Positions 43,717 through 52,018 are shown, counted from the first letter of the stretch. The stretch is DNA of 64,000 bases from Halosimplex pelagicum (GCF_013415905.1 NZ_CP058909.1:4836001-4900000), one strand, 5' to 3'. Translations and numbers: made by a program. Notes: a model not told the origin generated them from the letters alone.

Positions 43717-43903
43717 CATCTTTTTTACCGGGGGCGTCGGCGCGAGCCGGCGGGCTCGCACCTCGACCCCCGGCAAAAAACATGGGTGAAAAACACCGTC
43801 AGAGCAAGCTCTGACGAGGTGTCGTTCGCTACTCTCACGACACAGGCCGGACGACGCGCTCGCTTCGCTCGCTTGCGTCCGGTGAACCGGCGCTTCGCGC
43901 CGG
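43717..43903. repeat. Hairpin-rich intergenic region
   Basis: A sequence of inverted repeats after the NUDIX gene. Arms 43721-43735 and 43766-43780 match 13 of 15 (T6-N-CCGGGGG with CCCCGG-N-A6) and enclose a GC hairpin (about 43742-43759). A second perfect 9-bp hairpin (CGTCAGAGC/GCTCTGACG) is at 43797-43816, and a third (CCGGCGC/GCGCCGG) at 43887-43903. The T6 run could terminate the NUDIX transcript. No ORF is credible here. Confidence 0.75.
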
Positions 43904-43930
43904 ATGCTACCTGCAGAGTGTAGTGGTTGC

Positions 43931-44285
43931 AGTGCGGTCGGCGCGCGCTGTCGCGCGCTCTCGTGCGCGCGTCGGAGCCGCGCGAGGGATTCGCGACTCG
44001 TGTGTCGCGAATCGGCTGGGGAGGGTCGTGGCCGTCTGCGGTCGCTGGTGCGGTACGGTTGCGGTCCTGGTGGACTGAAAGGGCGAGGCGCGCTCGCGTT
44101 CATACAGTCGCCTGAGCGGGCCACTATCCGCGCGGGCGGTGCCGAGAGCGCGGATATCCCGCTCAGCGACCGCGAGCGCGGCGAGGGCTTTCGTCGCTTG
44201 CCGTCGAGCGCGGTCGTCGATACTGCTAGCGAGCGCGCCGAGGGATTTCATCGCCTGCGGTCCCCGTCAAGTGCGGTCGCTGTCG
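43931..44285 (+). repeat. Dispersed structured element, copy B (plus orientation)
   Basis: Homologous to copies at 15871-16258 (opposite strand) and 54543-54905. Order on the plus strand: GC hairpin 43941-43958 (GCGCGCG/CGCGCGC), GCCGCGCGAGGGAT, a 10-bp hairpin (GATTCGCGAC with GTCGCGAATC), GGCTGGGGAGG, GCCGTCTGCGGT, GGACTGAAAGGGCGAG (44072-44087), then a two-part stem (44113-44120 with 44158-44165, and 44125-44133 with 44148-44156). Two copies of a GAGGG(C/A)TTTC module close it, near 44186 and 44245. It lies between a NUDIX gene and hsp20. Confidence 0.78.
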
Positions 44286-44360
44286 ATCGACTTCCGTTCA
44301 CGACCTATCCAACAGAAACAACCGATACACTCGCACATCGTCGGGCACGGATCCGCGAGC

Positions 44361-44371
44361 CGAAAGCTTTT
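44361..44371 (+). promoter_or_regulatory. Heat-shock-type promoter for hsp20 gene
   Basis: CGAAAGCTTTT, a BRE-like CGAA followed by an AT-richer TATA position, ending about 26 nt before the ATG at 44397. The CGAA/TTT arrangement resembles promoters of haloarchaeal heat-shock genes. Confidence 0.5.
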
Positions 44372-44396
44372 GCCGCCGATCCACATAGCCTCTGGC

Positions 44397-44795
44397 ATGC
44401 GACGCGACGACCGCGACGACCCCTTCGACGAGTTCTTCCGGGAGATAGAGCGGATGATGAACGACGTGATGGACGACGCCCGCGCCCGCGGCGGCGCTGG
44501 CGGGCCCGCCGCCTCGGAGCCGTCGGGCGCGGACGTACACCTCGACGTGTACGAGGAAGACGACTCCCTGCGGGTCGTCGCGGACATCCCCGGCGTCGAC
44601 AAGCGCGACATCGACCTGCGCTGCGACGGCGAAGTGCTCACCCTCGACGCGGCCGGCGACGCCCGCGAGTACCACGAGCGGGTCCGCCTGCCCGCCCGCG
44701 TCGACGAACACTCCGCCGCGGCGTCGTACAACAACGGCATCCTCGAAGTCACGTTCGACCGCGCGGACGACTCCGCGAACATCGACCTGTCCTGA
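44397..44795 (+). CDS. Hsp20/alpha-crystallin small heat-shock protein
   Basis: A 132-residue chaperone. N-terminus MRRDDRDDPFDEFFREIERMM is followed by an alpha-crystallin domain: VHLDVYEEDDSLRVVADIPG (the ADIPGV hallmark), DIDLRCDGEVLTLDA, EYHERVRLPARVDE, and NNGILEVTF (the ILEV hallmark). The C-terminal I-x-I/V motif is represented by NIDL. Probably a holdase for unfolded proteins. Start is the ATG at 44397. Confidence 0.88.
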   Translation: MRRDDRDDPFDEFFREIERMMNDVMDDARARGGAGGPAASEPSGADVHLDVYEEDDSLRVVADIPGVDKRDIDLRCDGEVLTLDAAGDAREYHERVRLPARVDEHSAAASYNNGILEVTFDRADDSANIDLS

Positions 44796-44893
44796 GCGTC
44801 GCTTCCGGTCGTCCCGCCGCCGGGTTCTCGGCGGTAGTCGCCCGTCTTCGAGTCGCCACAAAGTACAGGGCGGAGCCGTCCGGATCGCCGCCG

Positions 44894-45271
44894 ATGACCA
44901 CTCCGGTCGACGACCCGGCGGAGGCCTTCGAGGTGCTGGGCGACGAGACGCGCCTGGACATCCTGCGGGCGCTCGCCGAGGCCGAGGAACCGCTGGCGTT
45001 CACTCGCCTGCGCGAGCGGTGCGGCGTCGCCGACTCCGGTCGGTTCAGCTACCACCTGCGACGGCTCTGCGAGTACTTCGTTCGCGAGACCGACGAGGGG
45101 TACGAACTCGGCCACGCCGGGGATCGCGTGATCGCGGCGACGGGAGAGCCGACGGGTAGCCGGGCCGATCCGAGCGATACCGACGACTCCGGGGAGTGTC
45201 CGGTCTGCGGCGACGAGGACTGCGGGAAGCTGTTCCACGTCCACCTCTCGCCGCCGTGGCGGGGCGACTGA
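44894..45271 (+). CDS. ArsR-type winged-helix regulator with short zinc motif
   Basis: A 125-residue protein. Residues 8-80 are a winged helix (AEAFEVLGDETRLDILRALAE, ERCGVADSGRFSYHLRRLCEYF). The C-terminus bears CPVCGDEDCGKLFHVHL, a possible zinc or metal site with four Cys/His. It is a shorter relative of the regulator at 22941-23840 (same PAEAFxxLGxExR and DSGRFxYHL patterns). Targets unknown. Confidence 0.75.
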   Translation: MTTPVDDPAEAFEVLGDETRLDILRALAEAEEPLAFTRLRERCGVADSGRFSYHLRRLCEYFVRETDEGYELGHAGDRVIAATGEPTGSRADPSDTDDSGECPVCGDEDCGKLFHVHLSPPWRGD

Positions 45272-45364
45272 CCAACTGTGTCGACCGCGTCGACCGTGTC
45301 GCCTCGGCATCAAAACTACCATACCCTCCCGCTCCGACCGTCTCGATAACAGACGGTGGTTTCC

Positions 45365-46477
45365 GTGTCCAAGAAACAGGAATACACAGGCGACTACGAC
45401 GACAAGACGCTGTACATCCCCGGCCCGACCGAAGTCCGCGAGGACGTCATCGACGAGATGGCCCAGCCGATGTTCGGCCACCGGATGGACCGGATGACCG
45501 ACCTCTACACGACCATCGTCGAGGACACCAAGGAGTTCCTCGGCACCGACAACGAGGTCGTCATCCTCACCGCGTCGGGCACCGAGTTCTGGGAGGCTTC
45601 CACCCTGAACCTCGTCGACGAGAACATCCTCGTGCCGACCTGCGGGAGTTTCAGCGAGCGCCACGCCAACGTCGCCGAGCGCCTCGGCAAGGACGTCGAC
45701 CGCCTCGAATACGACTGGGGCGAGGCCATCAAGCCCGAGGACATCCGCGCAGAACTGGAGGACAGCGACAAGCACTACGACGTGGTCGCGACCGTGATGA
45801 ACGAGTCCTCGACGGGCGTCCGCAACCCCATCGAGGAGATCGGCGACGTGGTCGCCGACTACCCGGACACCTACTTCGTCGTCGACGCGGTCTCCGCGCT
45901 GGGCGGCGACTACGTCGACATCGACGAGCACGACATCGACGTGATCTTCGCCTCCACCCAGAAGGCCTTCGCGATGCCCCCCGGACTCGCGGTCTGCGTC
46001 GTCAGCGACGACGCCTACGACCGGGAACTCGACAAGGACTCGGCGTCGTGGTACGGCGGCTTCCAGCGCACGCTCGACTACTACGACCGGAAGGGCCAGA
46101 CCCACTCCACCCCGGCGATCCCGGTCATGCTCGCCTACCGCAAGCAGATGAAGCATATGCTCGAAGAGGGCCACGAGGGCCGCGACGAGCGCCACCGCGA
46201 GATGACCGAGTACGTCCACGACTGGGCCGAGGAGCACTTCGATCTCTTCGCCGAGGAGGGCTATCGCTCCCAGACCGTCTCCTGCATCGAGAACACCCAG
46301 GACATCGACGTGGCCGCGACCATCGAGCAGGTCTCCGAGGAGTACGACTTCGTCTTCTCGAACGGCTACGGCTCCCAGCTCGGCGAGCAGACCTTCCGCA
46401 TCGGCCACATGGGCGAGCACGACGTGGAGAGTATCGAGGAGCTCACCGACGCCATCGAAGACGTCGCCGGATTGTAA
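45365..46477 (+). CDS. PLP-dependent transaminase (serine-pyruvate / alanine-glyoxylate type)
   Basis: About 370 residues, class V aminotransferase. It has TLYIPGPTEVREDVI at the N-terminus, the PLP-binding TASGTEFWEAS stretch, DAVSALGGDYVD with the cofactor-binding Asp, and the Lys in FASTQKAFAMPPGLA. The last Arg-containing segment TFRIGHMGEHD is diagnostic for this class. Alternative GTG starts at 45356 and 45365 differ by three residues. Probably transaminates serine, alanine or a 2-oxo acid; specificity not fixed. Confidence 0.87.
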   Translation: MSKKQEYTGDYDDKTLYIPGPTEVREDVIDEMAQPMFGHRMDRMTDLYTTIVEDTKEFLGTDNEVVILTASGTEFWEASTLNLVDENILVPTCGSFSERHANVAERLGKDVDRLEYDWGEAIKPEDIRAELEDSDKHYDVVATVMNESSTGVRNPIEEIGDVVADYPDTYFVVDAVSALGGDYVDIDEHDIDVIFASTQKAFAMPPGLAVCVVSDDAYDRELDKDSASWYGGFQRTLDYYDRKGQTHSTPAIPVMLAYRKQMKHMLEEGHEGRDERHREMTEYVHDWAEEHFDLFAEEGYRSQTVSCIENTQDIDVAATIEQVSEEYDFVFSNGYGSQLGEQTFRIGHMGEHDVESIEELTDAIEDVAGL

Positions 46478-46633
46478 CTCAGCAACCCGAGCCCTGGGGC
46501 CGTCGACCGGTCGCGGACGGCGGTCGGCCCGGTCCGAGCGGACACGAATCGGACTCGTCGCCGCCACGCCGACGGTCGCTAGCTCCGGAAACGCAGGCAG
46601 TTACTTGTGGCCTCGGTAACATCATCCGAGGTG

Positions 46634-47023
46634 ATGAACGCGGAATCGCGGGAGGTCGTCAGCGAGGAACTCTGGCGGAGCGTCGTCTGGATCGCCGTCG
46701 GGCTGTTCGGCTGGTCGCTGATCATCTCCTCGACCGACCGTATCGACGCCACCGCCCTCACCGCCCTCGGGTTACCGCTCGCCACCTGGGCCGTCCTGAC
46801 GCTCTCGATGATCGGGATCCGGCTGGTCACGGGGATGGAACTCAAGGTCGAAACCGAGAGCGGGCGGTACCTCATGTGGTTCCTCGGGCTCGTCGTCGGC
46901 GCGTTCGTCGTCCTGTGGCTGATCCTCGTCCGGTCACAGCCGTGGACGCTGTTCGTCGTGTACGTCGTCGGGACCGTGGTCGGGACGCTCGTCTGGCGGG
47001 AGTACATCAAACGAGCGGTCTGA
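46634..47023 (+). CDS. Four-helix membrane protein
   Basis: A 129-residue membrane protein with hydrophobic helices around 16-36, 45-66, 80-102 and 106-120. The opening MNAESREVVSEELWRSVVWI and ending VVGTLVWREYIKRAV are distinctive, but I do not recognise a characterised family. A TATA-like GTTACTT lies near 46600, about 30 nt upstream. It precedes the nitric oxide reductase by 181 bp on the same strand. Confidence 0.55.
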   Translation: MNAESREVVSEELWRSVVWIAVGLFGWSLIISSTDRIDATALTALGLPLATWAVLTLSMIGIRLVTGMELKVETESGRYLMWFLGLVVGAFVVLWLILVRSQPWTLFVVYVVGTVVGTLVWREYIKRAV

Positions 47024-47204
47024 CCGAGGTTACCCACCGGAACCGCCTGACTGGGTGGTCCCCGCTCCGAATTCGATCCGATATCCGCAGGACAGCACCC
47101 GATTTTCGAACGGAGGTCACGGCGCAGCCGAACGTGTTCGCGTCGCTTGCCGACAGGCGGGAGTCGGGGAGAGAGACGTAAGTGAGCGGGTCGGACGCCC
47201 GCAC

Positions 47205-49493
47205 ATGGAAGTCAAACGTTCGACGATCGCGAAGATACTGGCAGCGGTCTTCGTGTTCAATCTGGTGGTGATGGCCGGCGGCGCCTGGCTGGCCTACCAG
47301 GAGGCGCCGCCGATCCCCGAGGAGGTCGTCGGCCCCGACGGCGAGACGGTGATGACGGGCACCGACATCCGCGAGGGCAAGAAGGCCTTCCAGCGCGACG
47401 GGCTGATGAACCACGGGTCGATCCTGGGTAACGGCGCATACTACGGCGCCGACTACACCGCCGACACGCTCGACCTGAAAGTCGAACACATGCGAGACTT
47501 CTACGCCCGCGAGCGCTACGGCAGCGAGTACGGCGACCTCGACTCGGCCGAACAGGCCGCCGTCGGTGACGATGTCGAGCAGGACCTCGACGAGGGCTAC
47601 GGCGGCGGCGCGATCCAGTACTCCGCGGCGGAGGTGTACGCCCACGAGCAGATCAGGGAAGAATACATCGGGCGCTACCACGAGGGCGACCACGCCCGCG
47701 GCGTCCCCGTCGACATGATCGACGACGAGACCGAGGCCCGGCAGTTCGCCGACTTCGCGCTCTGGACGGCGTGGTTCTCCCACACCGACCGGCCGGCGGG
47801 CGACCACTCCTACACGAACGACTGGCCCTACCAGCCCGCCGCCGGCAACGACGCCACCGCTGCGGCGATGACCTGGAGCGTCATCGCGATGGTGTTGCTC
47901 GTCGGCGCTGCCGGTGCCGGCATCTGGCTCTACAAGTCGGTCCGGCTCCCCGAGCCCTCGGCGGAGGGCATCTCCGTCCCCGAACCCGGCGATGTGAGCG
48001 TCTTCCCCAGCCAGCGGGCCGCGCTCCGCTTTATCCCGGTCGCCGCCGGGCTCTTCCTGGCGCAAGTGTTACTGGGGGGCCTGCTCGCGCACTTCTACAT
48101 CGAACGCGCCGGCTTCTTCGGTATCGAGGAGATCTTCGGCGTCCACATCCTCCAGTTGCTCCCCTTCGCGCTGGCGAAGACCTGGCACATCGACCTGGGG
48201 ATCCTCTGGATCGCCGCGACGTGGCTGGGGGCGGGCCTGTTCCTCCCGCCGCTCCTCACGGGCCACGAACCGAAGCGCCAGTCGACGTTCGTCAACGGGC
48301 TGCTCGGCGCGGTCGTCGTCGTCACCGTCGGCGGCATGGCGGGCATCTGGCTCGGCGCGCAGGGGTACCTCGACGGCGCGCTGTGGTGGCTGATCGGCAA
48401 CGAAGGTCTCGAATACCTCGAAGTCGGGAAGGTCTGGCAGGTCGGTCTGCTCGCCGGCTTCCTCGCGTGGGCCGTCCTCTCGATCCGCGGCCTGAAGCCG
48501 CTGCTCGACCGCGAACCCGTCTACGGCCTGGCGCACATGATCCTCTACGCCGGCGGGTCCATCGCCCTCCTCTTTACCGCCGGGTTCCTGTTCACCCCCG
48601 AGACCAACATCGCCGTCACGGAGTTCTGGCGCTGGTGGGTCGTCCACATGTGGGTCGAGGGCGCCTTCGAGTTCTTCATCGTCGCCATCGTCGGGCTCAC
48701 CCTGGTGTCGATGAATCTCCTCACTCGCCGCAGCGCCGAGAAGGCCGTCATGCTCCAAGCGCTGCTCGTGATGTCCACCGGCGTCATCGGCGTCTCGCAC
48801 CACTACTGGTGGATCGGCATGCCCGACCTCTGGGTGCCCATCGGCAGCGTCTTCTCCACGCTGGAGCTGCTCCCCCTCGTCTTTATCCTCTACGAGGCCA
48901 TCGGCCAGTACCGCGCGATGGCCGGCGGCGGCGAGAGCTTCCCGTACAAGCTCCCGTTCATGTTCATCATCGCGAGCGGGTTCTGGAACTTCGTCGGCGC
49001 CGGCGTGCTCGGCTTCTTCATCAACCTCCCGCTGATCAACTACTACGAGCACGGCACCTACCTGACGGTGGGCCACGCCCACGCGGCGATGTTCGGCGCG
49101 TTCGGCTTCCTCGCGCTGGGGATGGTCACCTACATGCTCCGGATCGCCATCCGGCCCGAGCGCTGGGACGGCTCGTGGCTGCGCGGCGCGTTCTGGCTGT
49201 GGAACGTCGGCCTCGCGCTGATGGTGTTCGTCTCCGTGCTGCCCGTGGGATTCCTCCAGCTGGAGGCCATCTTCACCGGCAGCTACGACGCCGGCCGGAG
49301 CCTGGCGTTCTACAACCGGCCCGTCGTCCAGAACCTCTTCTGGGCGCGCCTGCCCGGCGACACGATGATCATCGCCGGCACCGCGCTGTACGCCGCCGAC
49401 CTGGTCCGCAAGCGGTTCGTCCTCCGGTCGACCGCCGACGACCCCGACGTGGAGGACATGGCCGTCGCCGAGGGGGTTCTGAGCGACGACTGA
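47205..49493 (+). CDS. norZ: Quinol-dependent nitric oxide reductase (qNOR)
   Basis: A 762-residue fused NorC-NorB enzyme that reduces NO to N2O with quinol. Residues 1-220 are an N-terminal anchor helix and an extracytoplasmic domain (PDGETVMTGTDIREGKKAFQ, HGSILGNGAYYGADYTADTL). The rest is a membrane domain of about 13 helices. Haem/metal histidines lie in WHIDLGILWIAATWL, VVHMWVEGAFEFF, GVSHHYWWIG (non-haem iron region) and TVGHAHAAMFGAFGF. The start at 47205 (MEVKRSTIAK) gives an N-terminal helix at the right place. It acts alone, with no accessory nor genes seen. Confidence 0.93.
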   Translation: MEVKRSTIAKILAAVFVFNLVVMAGGAWLAYQEAPPIPEEVVGPDGETVMTGTDIREGKKAFQRDGLMNHGSILGNGAYYGADYTADTLDLKVEHMRDFYARERYGSEYGDLDSAEQAAVGDDVEQDLDEGYGGGAIQYSAAEVYAHEQIREEYIGRYHEGDHARGVPVDMIDDETEARQFADFALWTAWFSHTDRPAGDHSYTNDWPYQPAAGNDATAAAMTWSVIAMVLLVGAAGAGIWLYKSVRLPEPSAEGISVPEPGDVSVFPSQRAALRFIPVAAGLFLAQVLLGGLLAHFYIERAGFFGIEEIFGVHILQLLPFALAKTWHIDLGILWIAATWLGAGLFLPPLLTGHEPKRQSTFVNGLLGAVVVVTVGGMAGIWLGAQGYLDGALWWLIGNEGLEYLEVGKVWQVGLLAGFLAWAVLSIRGLKPLLDREPVYGLAHMILYAGGSIALLFTAGFLFTPETNIAVTEFWRWWVVHMWVEGAFEFFIVAIVGLTLVSMNLLTRRSAEKAVMLQALLVMSTGVIGVSHHYWWIGMPDLWVPIGSVFSTLELLPLVFILYEAIGQYRAMAGGGESFPYKLPFMFIIASGFWNFVGAGVLGFFINLPLINYYEHGTYLTVGHAHAAMFGAFGFLALGMVTYMLRIAIRPERWDGSWLRGAFWLWNVGLALMVFVSVLPVGFLQLEAIFTGSYDAGRSLAFYNRPVVQNLFWARLPGDTMIIAGTALYAADLVRKRFVLRSTADDPDVEDMAVAEGVLSDD

Positions 49494-49586
49494 ATCCGGG
49501 CCGGCCCCCACCGACACCGTCGCGCTCTCCGCGGGACCGATCCGCCGCCCGACAAGCTCGGAAGTGAGAACGAGTTTCGGATTCTA

Positions 49587-49608
49587 CCTTATAGGGCGTC
49601 AAACGCCC
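49587..49608 (+). promoter_or_regulatory. Candidate promoter and small hairpin upstream of the transducer gene
   Basis: CCTTATAGG (49587-49595) is the best TATA-like match before the transducer gene at 49690. It overlaps a perfect 6-bp hairpin, GGGCGT-CAA-ACGCCC (49594-49608). The implied leader would be about 70 nt. Confidence 0.4.
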
Positions 49609-49689
49609 ACATAGGTCACGCACCTGTTATCAGATTCTGTTCTCGGAGGGTCATCGATAAGACGCTCGTCGTGAAATCCGGCATCAGTG

Positions 49690-51291
49690 ATGACTCTCGT
49701 AACAGGAAGGATGGTGGTCGAACACTACAGTCGACGCATCGCCGCGTCGGTGGCGCTGACGGCGGCCGTGACGGTCGGACTCGGCGCGCTGTTCGCGGTC
49801 CACGTCTCGGCCGCAGGGACGGAAGCGGCGGGGCTCTCCGGCATCGCGGGGACGCTGTTCGTCGTCGTGCTGAACCTCGGGTTGCTGGCGATCGTGCTCG
49901 GCGGGAACGCGGCGGTCGCGCTCCGGCGACTGAACGGCGCCGCGGAGGCCGTCGAGGCGGGGGACCTCGACGCCTCGGCCGACGTCGACCGCGCCGACGA
50001 GTTCGGCCGGCTGGCCGAGTCCTTCGACAGCATGCGTCGGTCGCTCGGCGAGGCGTTCGACGAGTCCGAGGAGGCCCGCCACGAGGCCGAACAGGCCCGG
50101 GAAGAGGCCGAAGCGGCGACCGAGCAGGCCGAGGCGTTCAACGAGGAGCTGCTCGACCACGCCGAGCGGATCGGCGACGCGATGACCGCGGCCGCGGAGG
50201 GCGACTTCACGCGCGACCTCGCGACGGACACGGACGTCGACGCCGTCGACCGGATCGCCGTCGCCTACGACGAGATGGCCGCCGGCCTCTCCGGTACCGT
50301 CGAGGAGATCCGGACATTCGCGGAACGCGTCGAGGCGTCGAGCGGCACCGTCGCCGACGAGGCCGCCGAGGTCCAGCAACTCAACGAGCGCCTGGCCGAG
50401 GACATCCGCGAGCTGGCGACCGACCTGGAGGACCAGGCCGAGCAGCTGGAGAGCGCGGTCGCGGAGGTCGACGACCTCTCGGCGACCATCGAGGAGGTCG
50501 CGGCCACGACCGACGAGATCGCCGACCAGGCCACCGAGGCCTCCGAGGTCGGCGCGACCGGCGCCGAGCGCGCCGGGGAGGCCATCGAGGCGATCCGGAC
50601 CGTCGAGGAGACGGTCGACGAGCTCGACCGGCTGGTCACCGAGCTCGACGACCGGATGGACGAGGTGGCGGCGACGACCGGCATCATCGACGACATCGCC
50701 GAGCAGACGAACATCCTCGCGCTGAACGCCAACATCGAGGCCTCCCACGCCGACGCGGGCGGCGACGGGTTCGCCGTCGTCGCCGACGAGGTCAAACAGC
50801 TCGCCGAGGAGACCCAGGACGCCATCGACGAGATCGAGGCCATCGTCGAGGGAGCGCGGGCCGACGTCGACGACGTGACCGGCGAGATGGACCGGACGCG
50901 CGACCGGATCGGCGCGAGCGTCGACACGGTGACCGGCGTCGGCGAGACGCTCGACTCGCTGACCGACACCGTCGACGACGTCGACGCCGCGATGGGCGAG
51001 ATCGCCCGCGCCACCGACGACGGCGCCGCCGCGACCGAGGAGGTCGCCGCGACCGTCGACTCCGTCGGCGAGGTCGCCCGCCGCGTCGCCGACCGCTCGC
51101 ACGAGCTGGCCGACACCGCCGCCGAGACCGCGGGGACGATGGCCGACGTGCGCGAGCGCGCCGACGACCTCACCGCCCGGACCGACGACCTGCTCGACCG
51201 CCTCGCCGAGTTCGAGACGCGAGCGGACAACCCGAGCGGCGACGGGCCGGCGCCGACCGCGCAGCCGCTCGCGGGGGGCGACGATGATTGA
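49690..51291 (+). CDS. HtrII-like membrane transducer (methyl-accepting)
   Basis: A 533-residue chemotaxis/phototaxis transducer. It has two membrane helices (about 17-40 and 50-72) joined by only about ten residues (SAAGTEAAGLSG), then a HAMP region (about 73-125, AAEAVEAGDLDASADVDRAD) and a second HAMP-like unit (AEGDFTRDLATDTDVDAVDR). The long coiled coil contains the CheA-binding tip IIDDIAEQTNILALNANIEA near residue 335. It aligns through helices and HAMP with HtrII of sensory rhodopsin II, including Asn62 in VLNLGLL. It lacks a large extracellular sensor domain. It overlaps the opsin-like gene by 8 bp. Confidence 0.9.
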   Translation: MTLVTGRMVVEHYSRRIAASVALTAAVTVGLGALFAVHVSAAGTEAAGLSGIAGTLFVVVLNLGLLAIVLGGNAAVALRRLNGAAEAVEAGDLDASADVDRADEFGRLAESFDSMRRSLGEAFDESEEARHEAEQAREEAEAATEQAEAFNEELLDHAERIGDAMTAAAEGDFTRDLATDTDVDAVDRIAVAYDEMAAGLSGTVEEIRTFAERVEASSGTVADEAAEVQQLNERLAEDIRELATDLEDQAEQLESAVAEVDDLSATIEEVAATTDEIADQATEASEVGATGAERAGEAIEAIRTVEETVDELDRLVTELDDRMDEVAATTGIIDDIAEQTNILALNANIEASHADAGGDGFAVVADEVKQLAEETQDAIDEIEAIVEGARADVDDVTGEMDRTRDRIGASVDTVTGVGETLDSLTDTVDDVDAAMGEIARATDDGAAATEEVAATVDSVGEVARRVADRSHELADTAAETAGTMADVRERADDLTARTDDLLDRLAEFETRADNPSGDGPAPTAQPLAGGDDD

Positions 51292-52018
51292 GTCGTCGGT
51301 CGTCTTCTGGGCCTCGGCCGCTGTGCAGGCCGTCGCGCTCGTCGTCCTGCTCGGTCGGCTCCGGGGCATCTCAGCGTCCCGGAGGCGGTACTGTTATCCC
51401 GTTCTGTCAGTCCTCGGCGTCTCGCTCGTCGGGACAGTGCTGATCGCGCTCGGTGTCGGTACTGGCGTCGGCGGGACCAGCCTCGACGCGCCGGGGCTCG
51501 TCGACGACCTGATCGCGTACTCCGTTCTGTGGAGTATCACGGCCCTCCTCGCCGGCGAATCGCGCCGGATGGTCGGCGTCTTCGTCGTCCTCCCGGTGAT
51601 CCAGGTCGTCGCGTTCAACGGCGGGGTGCTCCTCGGCGGCGCCGCCGGGCTCGTCGGCCTGTTCGTGATGGTCGTCGGGCAAGTTCTGCTCGCGTACCTC
51701 CTGCTCGGCCGGGTCTGGGAGCGCGCCCAACGTGTCCCCGACCGCCAGCGGCTCCTCCACTGGAAGGCCCGGAACCTCCTCCTCTTCCTGATCGGGATGC
51801 TCATCGCGTTCTCCCTGCTCTCGGTCGCGCAGGTGTTCGACGAGTTCGTCGTCAGCACCGTGGGGGCGTACATGGACCTGCTGATCCGCGTCGGGTTCGC
51901 GGGATTCCTGTTCGCCAACGTCGACGCGATCGAGGTCGACGAGGCCGGCGACGAGCTGCTCGGCGCCGTCCGGCCGGAGGCCGACCACGACCGCCCGGAC
52001 GCCGCCGGCGGCGACTGA
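51284..52018 (+). CDS. Opsin-like seven-helix receptor lacking the retinal lysine
   Basis: A 244-residue seven-helix protein aligning end to end with sensory rhodopsin II: FW at the N-terminus, RRRYCYPV after helix A, LIALGVG at the end of helix B, the helix C equivalent SLDAPGLVDDLIAYSVLWSI, KARNLLLFLI in helix F, and AYMDLLIRVGFAGF in helix G. The Schiff-base Lys is Arg202 (codon CGC at 51887-51889). The counterion Asp positions appear kept (D74, D198), but the helix C Arg (now G71) and the aromatic retinal pocket are lost. Y196 corresponds to the SRII Tyr that binds HtrII. Probably a non-retinal receptor for the overlapping transducer. Confidence 0.82.
   Translation: MIESSVVFWASAAVQAVALVVLLGRLRGISASRRRYCYPVLSVLGVSLVGTVLIALGVGTGVGGTSLDAPGLVDDLIAYSVLWSITALLAGESRRMVGVFVVLPVIQVVAFNGGVLLGGAAGLVGLFVMVVGQVLLAYLLLGRVWERAQRVPDRQRLLHWKARNLLLFLIGMLIAFSLLSVAQVFDEFVVSTVGAYMDLLIRVGFAGFLFANVDAIEVDEAGDELLGAVRPEADHDRPDAAGGD

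Noticed and set aside
44139..44396. Extended N-terminus for the Hsp20 gene, reading through the repeat element
   Set aside because: The added residues are a translation of noncoding repeat sequence. The ATG at 44397 gives the normal chaperone start and has a promoter-like box upstream.
51880..51895. Loss of the opsin Lys as a sequencing error or frameshift
   Set aside because: The frame is intact on both sides. Changing CGC to AAA or AAG needs at least two substitutions, and other retinal-pocket residues are also altered.
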